Shown piece after piece: positions 17,308 through 24,661 of a DNA stretch of 64,000 nucleotides (within the stretch, counting starts at the first letter, position 1; each line of letters starts with the position of its first letter). The DNA is from Streptomyces sp. LUP30 (GTDB taxonomy: Bacteria; Actinomycetota; Actinomycetes; Streptomycetales; Streptomycetaceae), in NCBI RefSeq assembly GCF_001746365.1, contig NZ_MJAJ01000009.1, forward strand, positions 112,811 through 176,810. The letters run 5' to 3'. The position numbers and the translations under genes are program-made. The notes beneath the pieces were generated by a model that did not search any database, was not told where the DNA came from, and worked only from the letters and a program-made list of their open reading frames with translations.

Positions 17308-18477
17308 TCAGACGGGGGTCTCGACCAGGTCCGCCGGGCCGACCGTCGCGGGGCCGGCGTGGCCGGACAGGGCCAGGGTCAGGTCGAACTCGGCGAGCAG
17401 ACAGCGGATCACGTGCTCGACGCCCGCCTGTCCGTCCAGGCCCAGCCCGTACGCGTAGGGGCGGCCAAGCAGCACCGCCCGAGCGCCGAGCGCGAGCGCC
17501 TTGAAGACGTCCGCGCCGGTGCGCACCCCGCTGTCGAACAGCACGGCCAGCCGGTCGCCGACCGCCCGCGCCACTCCCGGCAGTGCGTCGGCCGCCGCGA
17601 TCGAACCGGCCACCTGGCGGCCGCCGTGGTTGGAGACGACGACGCCGTCCATCCCGGCGTCGGCGGCCAGCCGCGCGTCGTCCGGATGCAGCACGCCCTT
17701 GAGGACGATGGGGCCGTCCCAGTTCTCCCGCAGGAACGCCAGGTCCGGCCAGGTCTTGCCGGGGTCCGCGAACAGCTGGATGAAACGCAGCACGGCCGCG
17801 TCGCGGTCCTCGTGCGCCGGCTTGGCCAGGCCCGCCTGGAAGGCCGGGTCGGTGAAGTAGTTGGCCGTGCCCACCCCGTGCAGGAACGGCAGATACGCCT
17901 GGTCCAGATCGCGTGGCCGCCAGGCCAGCAACGGTGTGTCCAAGGTGACGACGAGCACGCTGAACCCGCTCGCCCCGGCCCGGCCGAGGAAACTGCGGGT
18001 CACCTCCCGGTCCTTGGACCAGTACAGCTGGAACCAGCGCTCGGCGTCGCCCATGACCTCGGCCACCCGCTCCATCGGCGTGCTCGACGCCGACGACAGG
18101 ATGTACGGCACCCCCTGCGCTGCGGCCGCACGGGCCGCGGCCGACTCCGCCTCGGGGTGCATGATCGACAGCACGCCGACCGGCGCGAGGGCCAGCGGCG
18201 CGGGCAGGGCCCGGCCCAGCACCTCGACCGACAGGTCCCGCTCCTGGACGTCCCGCAGCATCCGCGGCACGATCCGGCGGCGCTCCAGGGCGGCACGGTT
18301 CGCCCGGGCCGTGCTGCCGTCCCCGGCGCTGCCCGCCACGTAGCCGACCGGGCCCGGTCCGAGGCGCTGCTCGGTGAGCTCCTCCAGCCGGGTCAGGTCG
18401 GTGGGCAGCCGGGGGACCGCGCCCGTCATCCCGTTCAGATAGATCTCGTACTGGAAGTCCGCCCAGTGCTTGGCCAT
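17308..18477 (-). CDS. FMN-dependent alpha-hydroxy-acid oxidase (lactate 2-monooxygenase-like)
   Basis: A 389-aa TIM-barrel flavoenzyme. Active-site residues of the family are present: K260 in IVLKGVLHPDDA, catalytic H284 and R287 in SNHGGRQ, and the FMN-phosphate loop DSGVRTGADVFKALALGA and LLGRPYAYG. An N-terminal QYEIYLNGMTG segment and an overall length near 390 fit lactate 2-monooxygenase more than the shorter glycolate or lactate oxidases. It would oxidise an L-2-hydroxy acid with O2. No lactate permease or regulator is adjacent. The upstream Shine-Dalgarno (GGGCGG) is weak. It converges on the lectin fusion gene. Confidence 0.88.
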   Translation of the reverse strand: MAKHWADFQYEIYLNGMTGAVPRLPTDLTRLEELTEQRLGPGPVGYVAGSAGDGSTARANRAALERRRIVPRMLRDVQERDLSVEVLGRALPAPLALAPVGVLSIMHPEAESAAARAAAAQGVPYILSSASSTPMERVAEVMGDAERWFQLYWSKDREVTRSFLGRAGASGFSVLVVTLDTPLLAWRPRDLDQAYLPFLHGVGTANYFTDPAFQAGLAKPAHEDRDAAVLRFIQLFADPGKTWPDLAFLRENWDGPIVLKGVLHPDDARLAADAGMDGVVVSNHGGRQVAGSIAAADALPGVARAVGDRLAVLFDSGVRTGADVFKALALGARAVLLGRPYAYGLGLDGQAGVEHVIRCLLAEFDLTLALSGHAGPATVGPADLVETPV

Positions 18478-18580
18478 CCGCCCGTGCCGCCTCTCGCCGT
18501 CCCGTGGTCGCCCCGCGTCGCCGCAGTCGCAGGGCGACGATACCGGCGGGTAGGCGCGTGGCCGGGCGGGCCCCCGGGGG

Positions 18581-19156
18581 TCATCCCTGGTCCGTGGCCC
18601 CGCCGGGCGACTCCTCCGGCCCCGTCGGGTCCGAGGCCGCGTCCGGGCCCTGGGCCCGCACCCGCTGGACGTGTTCGAGGGACTCCCGCAGCTCGGTGAG
18701 CCAGTCGTCGGTGTGGCGCTGGACCAGCCGGACGCACCAGGCGAGCGCGTCGCTGCGGCTGCGGGCGACGCCCGCGGCGATCAGGGTGTCGAGCACCTGG
18801 CGCTCGGGCTGACGCAGCCGGGTCATGACCGGCGCGGCGACATGGGTGAACAGGGCCCGTTCCCCGTCGCACACCACACCCCAGGACACCTTGTGCCGGA
18901 ACCGGTGCTCGGCGTCGCGGGCCACGGCCATCCGGGTGTCGCGGGTGCGTTCGCGGAACTCCTGGATCCGGGCGTCGACGGCCGCCTTCCGCTCGGCGGC
19001 CGGAGCGTCCTCGGCCAGCCGGGGTGCGGCGATGCGGCCGATCACGGTGATCTCCTCGCGATCGGCCGTGACGTCGGTCAGTTCCTCGAAGAGCTCGTCG
19101 GGCAGTCGGCCCGCGAACCAGCCTCTCAACTTCTCGGTCTGCTCCGTCGTAATCAT
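18581..19156 (-). CDS. Conserved protein of unknown function with RHH-like C-terminal segment
   Basis: A 191-aa soluble protein that I do not recognise by name. Residues 1-20 are charged and helical; the middle (about 55-115) is rich in Arg, Ala and Glu. A later segment (about 125-155) reads LDTLIAAGVARSRSDALAWCVRLV, the pattern of the two helices of ribbon-helix-helix DNA-binding proteins (Leu-x2-Leu, Gly, S-R-S-[DE]-A). The last 30 residues are acidic and Pro-rich. No clear Shine-Dalgarno lies at normal spacing, and a promoter-like sequence ends just before the ATG, so the mRNA may be leaderless. A DNA-binding or nucleoid-associated role is possible but unproven. Confidence 0.7.
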   Translation of the reverse strand: MITTEQTEKLRGWFAGRLPDELFEELTDVTADREEITVIGRIAAPRLAEDAPAAERKAAVDARIQEFRERTRDTRMAVARDAEHRFRHKVSWGVVCDGERALFTHVAAPVMTRLRQPERQVLDTLIAAGVARSRSDALAWCVRLVQRHTDDWLTELRESLEHVQRVRAQGPDAASDPTGPEESPGGATDQG

Positions 19157-19191
19157 GTAATCAGCATTACTCCGCTGGTCGATGAACACAA
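19157..19191 (-). promoter_or_regulatory. Promoter and palindrome directly upstream of the RHH-like gene, leaderless transcript likely
   Basis: On the minus strand TTGTGT (19186-19191) and TAATGC (19164-19169) are 16 bp apart, and the start codon begins 8 nt after the -10. The palindrome GTAATgctgATTAC (19157-19170) overlaps the -10 and abuts the ATG, so a bound repressor would block the promoter. Confidence 0.45.
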
Positions 19192-19513
19192 GGCGTCGGG
19201 GAGGAGTCCGCCGAGAGCGGAACGAAGGGGTGCGGCGCGGGCCGGGGAGCGAAGAGCGGAATGTTTCAGGCCGATTAACGAAGCTATGAAAACCAGTCAC
19301 GGAGAGGGCTGAAGAGATCACGAAGCGCTTGCTTGTGGCGTTGGAACGTTCGAATCCCGTGACTTCACGCCACTGATTCAATACGCAAGGTTACTGAAAC
19401 CCATGGGGTCGATGTGAGATTCGGCGGCGGACTCGGCAGACTCGCGCTCGCCGCGTCCGGCACCGATCGGTTCGGACCGGCACACCCCCGAATCGAGCGG
19501 AAGGATGCACACA
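19157..19513. other. Divergent intergenic region before the protease inhibitor gene
   Basis: 357 bp with no credible gene. Apart from the promoter on the minus strand it contains GGAACGTTCGAATCC (19343-19357) and a relatively AT-rich stretch near 19370-19400 likely to hold the inhibitor promoter. Confidence 0.5.
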
Positions 19514-19948
19514 ATGCGGAACACCGCGCGCTGGGCAGCGACCCTCGGCCTCACGGCCGTCACCGTCTGCGGATCCCTCACCGGACCCGCGCTCGCCGCC
19601 CCGGCCGCAGCGCCCACCTCCCTCTACGCCCCGTCGGCCTTCGTGCTGACCGTGGGCCACGGAGACAGCGCCGCCACCGCCAACGCGGCCCGGGCCGTGA
19701 CCCTGAACTGCGCCCCGACCCCCTCCGGCACCCACCCCGCCGCCGCCCTGGCCTGCGCCGAACTGCGCGCCGCCGGCGGGGACCTCGACGCCCTGGCGGG
19801 TCCGAGCGGCGCCGTGTGCACCAAGCAGTACGACCCGGTGGTCGTCACCGTCGACGGCGTGTGGCAGGGCAAGCGCGTGGACTTCGAGCGCGCCTTCGCC
19901 AACGAATGCGTGAAGAACGCTGCCGTGAGCAGCCTCTTCGCGTTCTGA
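19514..19948 (+). CDS. Secreted subtilisin-inhibitor-like (SSI) protease inhibitor, Lys at P1
   Basis: A 144-aa precursor. The signal peptide runs to about A29 (PALAAP). The mature SSI fold shows both conserved disulfide pairs: C66-C81 and C102-C132. The reactive loop reads C102-T-K104-Q-Y-D-P-V, so P1 is K104, predicting inhibition of trypsin- or plasmin-like proteases as in the STI and plasminostreptin group rather than subtilisin alone. [18 protein letters not shown] is the diagnostic SSI segment. ATG 19514 is chosen over ATG 19505 because GGAAGGA ends 8 nt upstream of it. SSI proteins guard against the cell's own secreted proteases during development. Tandem hairpins close the unit. Confidence 0.93.
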   Translation: MRNTARWAATLGLTAVTVCGSLTGPALAAPAAAPTSLYAPSAFVLTVGHGDSAATANAARAVTLNCAPTPSGTHPAAALACAELRAAGGDLDALAGPSGAVCTKQYDPVVVTVDGVWQGKRVDFERAFANECVKNAAVSSLFAF

Positions 19949-20040
19949 GACCGGGATCACGTGGTCCTCGTGGACAACGAGAGAGGCTCGTGAAGTGGGG
20001 AGTGCGAGCCCCTTAGGCGAGGGACCGTCGTGATCTCGCA

Positions 20041-20134
20041 CCCGGAGGCCGGGCGGGCGGAGTGGGGCCCCCGGCCGGCCTCCGGGATCAACGCGTTTAC
20101 GCCCCTGGGGCCGGTTCATCCGGCCCCAGGGGCG
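20041..20134. terminator. Tandem terminator hairpins between SSI and CDGSH genes
   Basis: Hairpin 1 pairs CCCGGAGGCCGG (20041-20052) with CCGGCCTCCGGG (20075-20086). Hairpin 2 pairs GCCCCTGGGGCCGG (20101-20114) with CCGGCCCCAGGGGC (20120-20133), loop TTCAT, extendable by one pair each side. The second is nearly symmetrical and should work for both convergent genes. Confidence 0.85.
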
Positions 20135-20137
20135 CGT

Positions 20138-20380
20138 CTATGACGGCTTGCGCTCCCGGTCGCGGTGGCTCGTGTCGCACCAGGGATAGCGGCGGCTGCG
20201 TCGGCAGGTGCACAGGGCCACCCGGAAGCGGTCGGAGGCGACCGTGGTGCCGTCCTCCAGTTCCACCTCGACCGGGCCCTCGACGAGCAGGGGGCCACGG
20301 CGCTGGACGCTGATCCGACGGGGCCTGTCAGCAGGGGAGTTCGGCACGGACGACCACCAGTTCCTCGTTCTCGTCGGCAT
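20138..20380 (-). CDS. CDGSH-type iron-sulfur protein
   Basis: An 80-aa protein with C57-x-C59-x2-S-x3-P-x-C68-D-x-S-H72, which matches the CDGSH [2Fe-2S] signature exactly except that the Gly after Cys-Asp is Thr. Three Cys and one His bind the cluster. The N-terminal half is a small beta sandwich (GPLLVEGPVEVELEDG). Its ATG follows the stop codon of the upstream gene without a gap (TGA then ATG), so the two are co-translated. The neighbour is an iron-containing redox enzyme, suggesting this protein supplies electrons or iron-sulfur handling to it. Substrate unknown. Confidence 0.88.
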   Translation of the reverse strand: MPTRTRNWWSSVPNSPADRPRRISVQRRGPLLVEGPVEVELEDGTTVASDRFRVALCTCRRSRRYPWCDTSHRDRERKPS

Positions 20381-21430
20381 TCAGGAAATATCTACCTTTT
20401 CGGATTCCGGTCGTGCGGCTGCCCCGTCGCCCGCGGACTCCTGCGACGCGGGCCGCAGCGAGGACTCGCCCTTGCGCCAGGCGGCGAGCAGCCGGTCGGC
20501 GAGGCGGTCCTCCAGGAACCCGGTGACGTCCAGACCGAAGACCACGTCGGAGGCCAGATGCGGTTCGTCGGCGAGCAGACCTTCGATCACCTCGTGGCGC
20601 ACGACCTGCTCGTGCACCGCGTCCGCCTCGACGTGCTCGTCGTAGAAGTGCTCGGCGGCCGGTCCTGCGTCGGTACGGCGCATCGCCTCGGCGAGCCGTC
20701 GGGAGCCGGGCGAGGAGGTGATCTCCACCGCCGCGAAGTGACCCACGAGGGCGCCCCTGAGAGACCGGTGCAGCCCGAGGAGGGACATCAGGTTGACCGT
20801 GGCCAGCGTCTCTGCGCAGGCGACGTCCAGATAGCGGCCGTACGCGGTGTCCAGATCCAGGTCCGTCATGAGGTCGGCGAACAGCTGCGCGTGGACGCGC
20901 TCGGGCCGGCCGCCGCCCCACTCGTCGAACTCCACCGCCGCCATCGCGGCCTTGGCCCGGCCCGACAGCCGTGGCAGCACCCAGGCGTGCGGGTCCGCCT
21001 CCTTGAGGTGGTAGAGGGAGCGCTGCACCGCGTACTCGCGCACCTGCCACCGCTCGCCCTCGCCGGACAGGAAATGACTGACGCCCGCGCCCTCGACGGG
21101 CTCGACGAGAAGGTCCGCGAGCGCCTCGTCGACGGATGCGTGCACCGGGGTGTCCTCGCGCAGGGCGGTCAGGAAGAGGTGCTCCAGCGCGGCCCGCACC
21201 CGCAGCAGATCCGGATCCCACTCGCGGTCCGGGTCAACGCCCGCGAAACCGCGGTAGTGGAGCTCGTAGCAGAGGTACAGCGCCAGCTGGAGGTCGTCGC
21301 CGTAGGGGGCCGCGGCGGCGACCGTGTCGGCCGCCGGGAGCGCGCCCGTACCCGACAGATACGCGCGGACCGCGGCGGAGACCGGGCCGCGGGCGGCCGG
21401 CAGCCGTGGTCCCTGGGGGTCGTGTGCCAT
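20381..21430 (-). CDS. Iron-containing redox enzyme, heme-oxygenase-like di-iron fold
   Basis: A 349-aa all-alpha protein. The spacing of acidic and His residues (LCYELHYRGF, about 54-63; HAQLFADLM; HFAAVEITSS; FYDEHVEADAVHEQ, with E-H-x3-D-x3-H) matches the heme-oxygenase-like di-iron oxidase/oxygenase group (TenA-like fold, iron-containing redox enzyme family). Members oxidise amines, fatty acids or amino acids with O2. The last 20 residues are charged and disordered. The start ATG 21430 lacks a strong Shine-Dalgarno. It forms a two-gene unit with the CDGSH gene. I infer a paired oxygenase and small iron-sulfur partner. Confidence 0.8.
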   Translation of the reverse strand: MAHDPQGPRLPAARGPVSAAVRAYLSGTGALPAADTVAAAAPYGDDLQLALYLCYELHYRGFAGVDPDREWDPDLLRVRAALEHLFLTALREDTPVHASVDEALADLLVEPVEGAGVSHFLSGEGERWQVREYAVQRSLYHLKEADPHAWVLPRLSGRAKAAMAAVEFDEWGGGRPERVHAQLFADLMTDLDLDTAYGRYLDVACAETLATVNLMSLLGLHRSLRGALVGHFAAVEITSSPGSRRLAEAMRRTDAGPAAEHFYDEHVEADAVHEQVVRHEVIEGLLADEPHLASDVVFGLDVTGFLEDRLADRLLAAWRKGESSLRPASQESAGDGAAARPESEKVDIS

Positions 21431-21517
21431 GCGGGCCGGGTACCCCGCACCCGCACGGCCACCCCTGCGACCTGCGGCGCGCCCGCCCCGCTGCCGCACG
21501 AACCCCACCCCGGGGCC

Positions 21518-21784
21518 TCAGCCGCCCTCGGACTCCTCCTGGGCCCGCCGGTCGGTGGTGAGCGCGTCGGCCGCCTCGCCCCTGCGCCGCTCGCCCTCCA
21601 GGTCGTCGACGCGCGTCTCGGCGTCCTCCGCCTCGCGCCGGACCCCCTCACGCGCGGTCCGGGGACGGTCCTGGCCGGTGTCGGGCTGCTGCTCTTCGGG
21701 GTCGGACGTGGTGGGGGTTCCGTTCGTCGGGCGTGCCCGGTCGCGCTGTCCGACGGACGGACCGGTGGACGACCAGGGGCGGCG
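21518..21784 (-). other. Open frame without a usual start codon, possible remnant of a small acidic/coiled-coil protein
   Basis: From just after an in-frame stop at 21785-21787 to the stop at 21518-21520, 88 codons stay open and read like a real hydrophilic protein (EEQQPDTGQDRPRTAREG, then AEDAETRVDDLEGERRRG, ending QEESEGG). It contains no ATG, GTG or TTG, and the only CTG is too far inside. It may be a decayed gene, a frameshifted one, or chance. The rest of the 385-bp gap between Ppx and the redox enzyme holds nothing else that I can see. Confidence 0.3.
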
Positions 21785-21815
21785 TCACCGCGGGCGCGGC
21801 GGGGCGGGCACCCGG

Positions 21816-22829
21816 CTAACGGCCGTGCTGGGCGAGGCGCAGGGGGACCGGTTCCGCGGGCGCGTCCGGCTCCTCGTCGGCGAGCCGGGCCACCTCCGCC
21901 CACCAGGCCGGGCCGTCCTCCAGATGGCGCAGCATCACGCCCTCACGGATCGCCCACGGGCAGACGGTGACCGATCGCAGCCCGGTCAGCTTCATCGCCG
22001 TGTGGCCGATCACGGCGCCGGCCAGGCTCTGCGCCGCCCGCGGAGCGGAGATGCCGGGCAGCCGGGCGCGCTCGGCCGCGGGCAGCGCGGCCAGGGTGTC
22101 GACGGCCTCGCGCAGGTCACGGCGGTGCAGGGTGCGGTCCATGAAGGGGCCGTGCCGGCCGGGCGCGGCCCCGCACAGCCGGCCGAGCTGCTGGAAGGTG
22201 CGGGAGGTGGCCACCGCGGTACGCGGCCCCTCCCAGCGGATCCGGGCGGCCACGTCCCTGAGCTGGTGGCGGATCCTGCGCCGGGCCGCGCGCAGCAGCT
22301 CAGGGGTGGGCGGGTCGATGCCCGCGAAGAAGTCGTGGGTGAGCCGGCCCGCTCCGAGGGGCAGCGACGCCACGAAGTCGGGCAGCCGGCCCCGGCCGAA
22401 GGCCACCTCGAACGAGCCGCCCCCGATGTCCAGCAGGGCGAGCGGACCGGAGCGCCAGCCCATCCAGCGCCGGGCCCCGAGAAAGGTCAGTTCGGCCTCC
22501 ACCTCGCCGGGCAGGGTGCACAGGGCGACGCCGGTCCGGTCCCGCACCGCGCGCAGCACCTGGCGTTGGTTGGGGGCCGCGCGCACCACGGCGGTGGCGA
22601 AGGCCAGCGGGCCGGTCGCGCCCCAGCGGTCCGCCGTGCGGGCGGCCGCGGCGACCGCGCCGACGAGTCGTTCCACGGCCTCGTCCGGAATCGGGTCTCC
22701 CGGTGCGACCTGCTCGGACAGCCGCAGCCGCCACTTCGCTGTGTGCACCGGGAGCGGGACGCCGCCCGCCGCGTCCGCCACCACCAGCCGGACGGTGTTC
22801 GACCCGACATCCAGAACGCTGATTCTCAT
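21816..22829 (-). CDS. Ppx/GppA-family phosphatase
   Basis: A 337-aa ASKHA-fold enzyme. Phosphate-1 loop VLDVGSNTVRLVVADA (residues 4-19) and phosphate-2 loop LALLDIGGGSFEVAFG (about 125-140) are present, with the catalytic Glu in GEVEAELTFLGA (about 110-121). Family members remove terminal phosphate from polyphosphate or convert pppGpp to ppGpp. At about 330 aa it is the short form that lacks the C-terminal HD-like domain of E. coli Ppx, as is usual in actinobacteria (Ppx1/Ppx2). ATG 22829 starts directly at the conserved strand. It sits downstream of the MFS gene on the same strand but separated by 125 bp. Confidence 0.88.
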   Translation of the reverse strand: MRISVLDVGSNTVRLVVADAAGGVPLPVHTAKWRLRLSEQVAPGDPIPDEAVERLVGAVAAAARTADRWGATGPLAFATAVVRAAPNQRQVLRAVRDRTGVALCTLPGEVEAELTFLGARRWMGWRSGPLALLDIGGGSFEVAFGRGRLPDFVASLPLGAGRLTHDFFAGIDPPTPELLRAARRRIRHQLRDVAARIRWEGPRTAVATSRTFQQLGRLCGAAPGRHGPFMDRTLHRRDLREAVDTLAALPAAERARLPGISAPRAAQSLAGAVIGHTAMKLTGLRSVTVCPWAIREGVMLRHLEDGPAWWAEVARLADEEPDAPAEPVPLRLAQHGR

Positions 22830-22954
22830 GGCCCGCGAGTACCCAGTCCTGAACCCGTCCACTCCGCGCGCGACCGGGGTGCGACGCGGCGGGGCCGCCG
22901 TCCCTGGTGGACGGCGGCCCCTGTTCCCGGTGCGGCTCTCGATCCGACGACCCG

Positions 22955-24457
22955 TCACATGTGGATCACCGGGGCCGCGTCCGCGTCCTGCTCGGGGACA
23001 CCGCGGCGGAAGAGCAGGAACGCGATGACCGCGCCGGCCGCGAAGAAGACGGCCGACCACCAGAAGGCGGTGGTGTAGCTCTCGATGGTGGCGTGCGCCT
23101 GGACCAGCTTGTTCGTCGGGTCCTTGCCGGCCAGGTAGTCGGTCGCGGCGCTCGCTGCGAGGGTGTTGAGCAGCGCCGTGCCGATCGAACCGCCCACCTG
23201 CTGCATGGCGTTGACGGTGGCGGAGGCCACGCCCGCGTCCTCGGCGGCCACTCCGCCGGTGGCCAGCTGCATGGCGGGCGGCATGACCAGCCCGAGACCG
23301 AGGCCGGTGACGATCAGCTGCGGCAGCACCGCGCTCAGGTAGTGCGAGCCGACGCCGATGCCGGTCAGCCAGGCCATGCCGACCGCGGCGATGGCGAAGC
23401 CCAGCGGGATGACCGCCTTCGGGCCCAGGCGCGGCACCAGGACCGTCGTGCCGAGCTGGGCCGCCACCATGAGCGCGCCGACCATCGGCAGGAAGGCGAC
23501 GCCCGTCTTCGTCGGGCTGAAGCCGAGGTTGAGCTGGAGGTAGTAGGTGAGGAAGAGGAACACGCCGAACATGCCGGCGCCGGAGATCAGCACGGCGAGG
23601 AAGGAGGCGGCGCGATTGCGGTCGAAGAGGATGCGCAGCGGCAGCAGGGGGTGCGCGGCCCGCGTCTGCCACCAGGAGAAGGCCGCGAGCAGCAGTCCGC
23701 CGGCGATCAGGAAGCCCCAGGTCAGCGGCGAACCCCAGTCGTGCGTCTCGGCGTTGGAGAAGCCGTAGACCAGGGCGAACAGTCCGGAGGCGACCAGGAC
23801 GGTGCCGGGCACGTCCAGCTTGGAGTTCTCGGCGTCGCGGTGGTTGGAGAGCAGGATCCAGCCGCCCGCGAAGGCGACGACGGCGATGGCCACGTTCACG
23901 TAGAGCGTCCAGCGCCAGTCGAGCGCGTCCGTCAGGACGCCGCCGAGGAGCAGGCCCACCGCGCCTCCGGCGCCGGCGATGGCGCCGTAGACGCTGAACG
24001 CCCTGGCCCGCTCCTTGGCGTCGGTGAACGTGGTGTTGAGCAGGGAGAGGGCGGCCGGTGCGAGGAGCGCGCCGAAGGCGCCCTGGAGCGCGCGGGCGGT
24101 GACCAGCATCTCGAAGTCGGTGGCCGCGCCGCCGAGCGCGGAGACGGCGGCGAAGCCGACGACACCGATCAGGAAGGCCGTCTTGCGGCCGAAGAGGTCG
24201 GCTATCCGGCCGCCGAGCAGCAGCAGGGAGGCGAAGGCCAGTGCGTACGCGGTGACGATCCACTGCCGGTTGCCGTCGGAGAAGCCGAGGTCGGCCTGGG
24301 CGGAGGGCAGGGCGATGTTCACGATGGTGGCGTCCAGCACCACCATCAGCTGGGCGAGGGCGACGACCGCGAGGATCCACCACTTCCTGGTGGATGCTGC
24401 GGACGCCTCCTGTTCGGCGCCCGTGCGGGTGCCGTCCGTCAAGGTCTTCGAGGACAT
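22955..24457 (-). CDS. DHA2-family (EmrB/QacA type) 14-TM MFS drug exporter
   Basis: A 500-aa transporter with about 14 hydrophobic segments. DHA2 hallmarks: motif D1 near LDATIVNIALPSAQADLG (TM1), motif A GGRIADLFGRKTAF between TM2 and TM3, and motif C-like GAIAGAGGAVGLLLGGVLTD in TM5. It should export cationic or amphiphilic compounds in exchange for protons; the substrate is unknown. ATG 24457 is chosen for GGAG 9 nt upstream, although the frame is open for 20 more codons. Its promoter overlaps two GAAAC/GTTTC palindromes, so a TetR- or MarR-type repressor encoded elsewhere very likely controls it. No regulator gene is adjacent. Confidence 0.9.
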   Translation of the reverse strand: MSSKTLTDGTRTGAEQEASAASTRKWWILAVVALAQLMVVLDATIVNIALPSAQADLGFSDGNRQWIVTAYALAFASLLLLGGRIADLFGRKTAFLIGVVGFAAVSALGGAATDFEMLVTARALQGAFGALLAPAALSLLNTTFTDAKERARAFSVYGAIAGAGGAVGLLLGGVLTDALDWRWTLYVNVAIAVVAFAGGWILLSNHRDAENSKLDVPGTVLVASGLFALVYGFSNAETHDWGSPLTWGFLIAGGLLLAAFSWWQTRAAHPLLPLRILFDRNRAASFLAVLISGAGMFGVFLFLTYYLQLNLGFSPTKTGVAFLPMVGALMVAAQLGTTVLVPRLGPKAVIPLGFAIAAVGMAWLTGIGVGSHYLSAVLPQLIVTGLGLGLVMPPAMQLATGGVAAEDAGVASATVNAMQQVGGSIGTALLNTLAASAATDYLAGKDPTNKLVQAHATIESYTTAFWWSAVFFAAGAVIAFLLFRRGVPEQDADAAPVIHM

Positions 24458-24496
24458 GGGGAACCACTCCAGGAACGAAGGGCAAAGAACACGTAA

Positions 24497-24555
24497 ACGA
24501 AACTGTTTCGTACACATGGAGGCTAGACCAGTTTCAGCGAAACGGCAAAGTTTCG
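24497..24555 (-). promoter_or_regulatory. Promoter of the MFS gene with two operator palindromes
   Basis: On the minus strand the -35 TTGCCG (24543-24548) and -10 TAGCCT (24520-24525) are 17 bp apart. Palindrome CGAAACggcaaaGTTTCG (24538-24555) covers the -35. The perfect palindrome ACGAAACTGTTTCGT (24497-24511) lies just downstream of the transcription start. The shared half-site GAAAC/GTTTC suggests one repressor binding both. Confidence 0.7.
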
Positions 24556-24661
24556 TTAGCGCGTCCCGGCGCGGACCGGGCCGGGGCGGTGGGGGAGGGG
24601 GCGCAGGGCGGGCGCGGGGGATCGCGGGGGCCGGGAGCGGCCCGGAACGGACCGGGCGCCC

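Noticed and set aside
22907..24496. Plus-strand open frame antisense to the MFS exporter
   Set aside because: Biased Gly/Glu/Gln composition with no domain; the exporter is unambiguous.
24518..24535. Partial DasR-like site (ACTGGTCTAG) at the MFS promoter
   Set aside because: Only one half of the consensus matches and the other half is absent; the GAAAC/GTTTC palindromes explain the region better.
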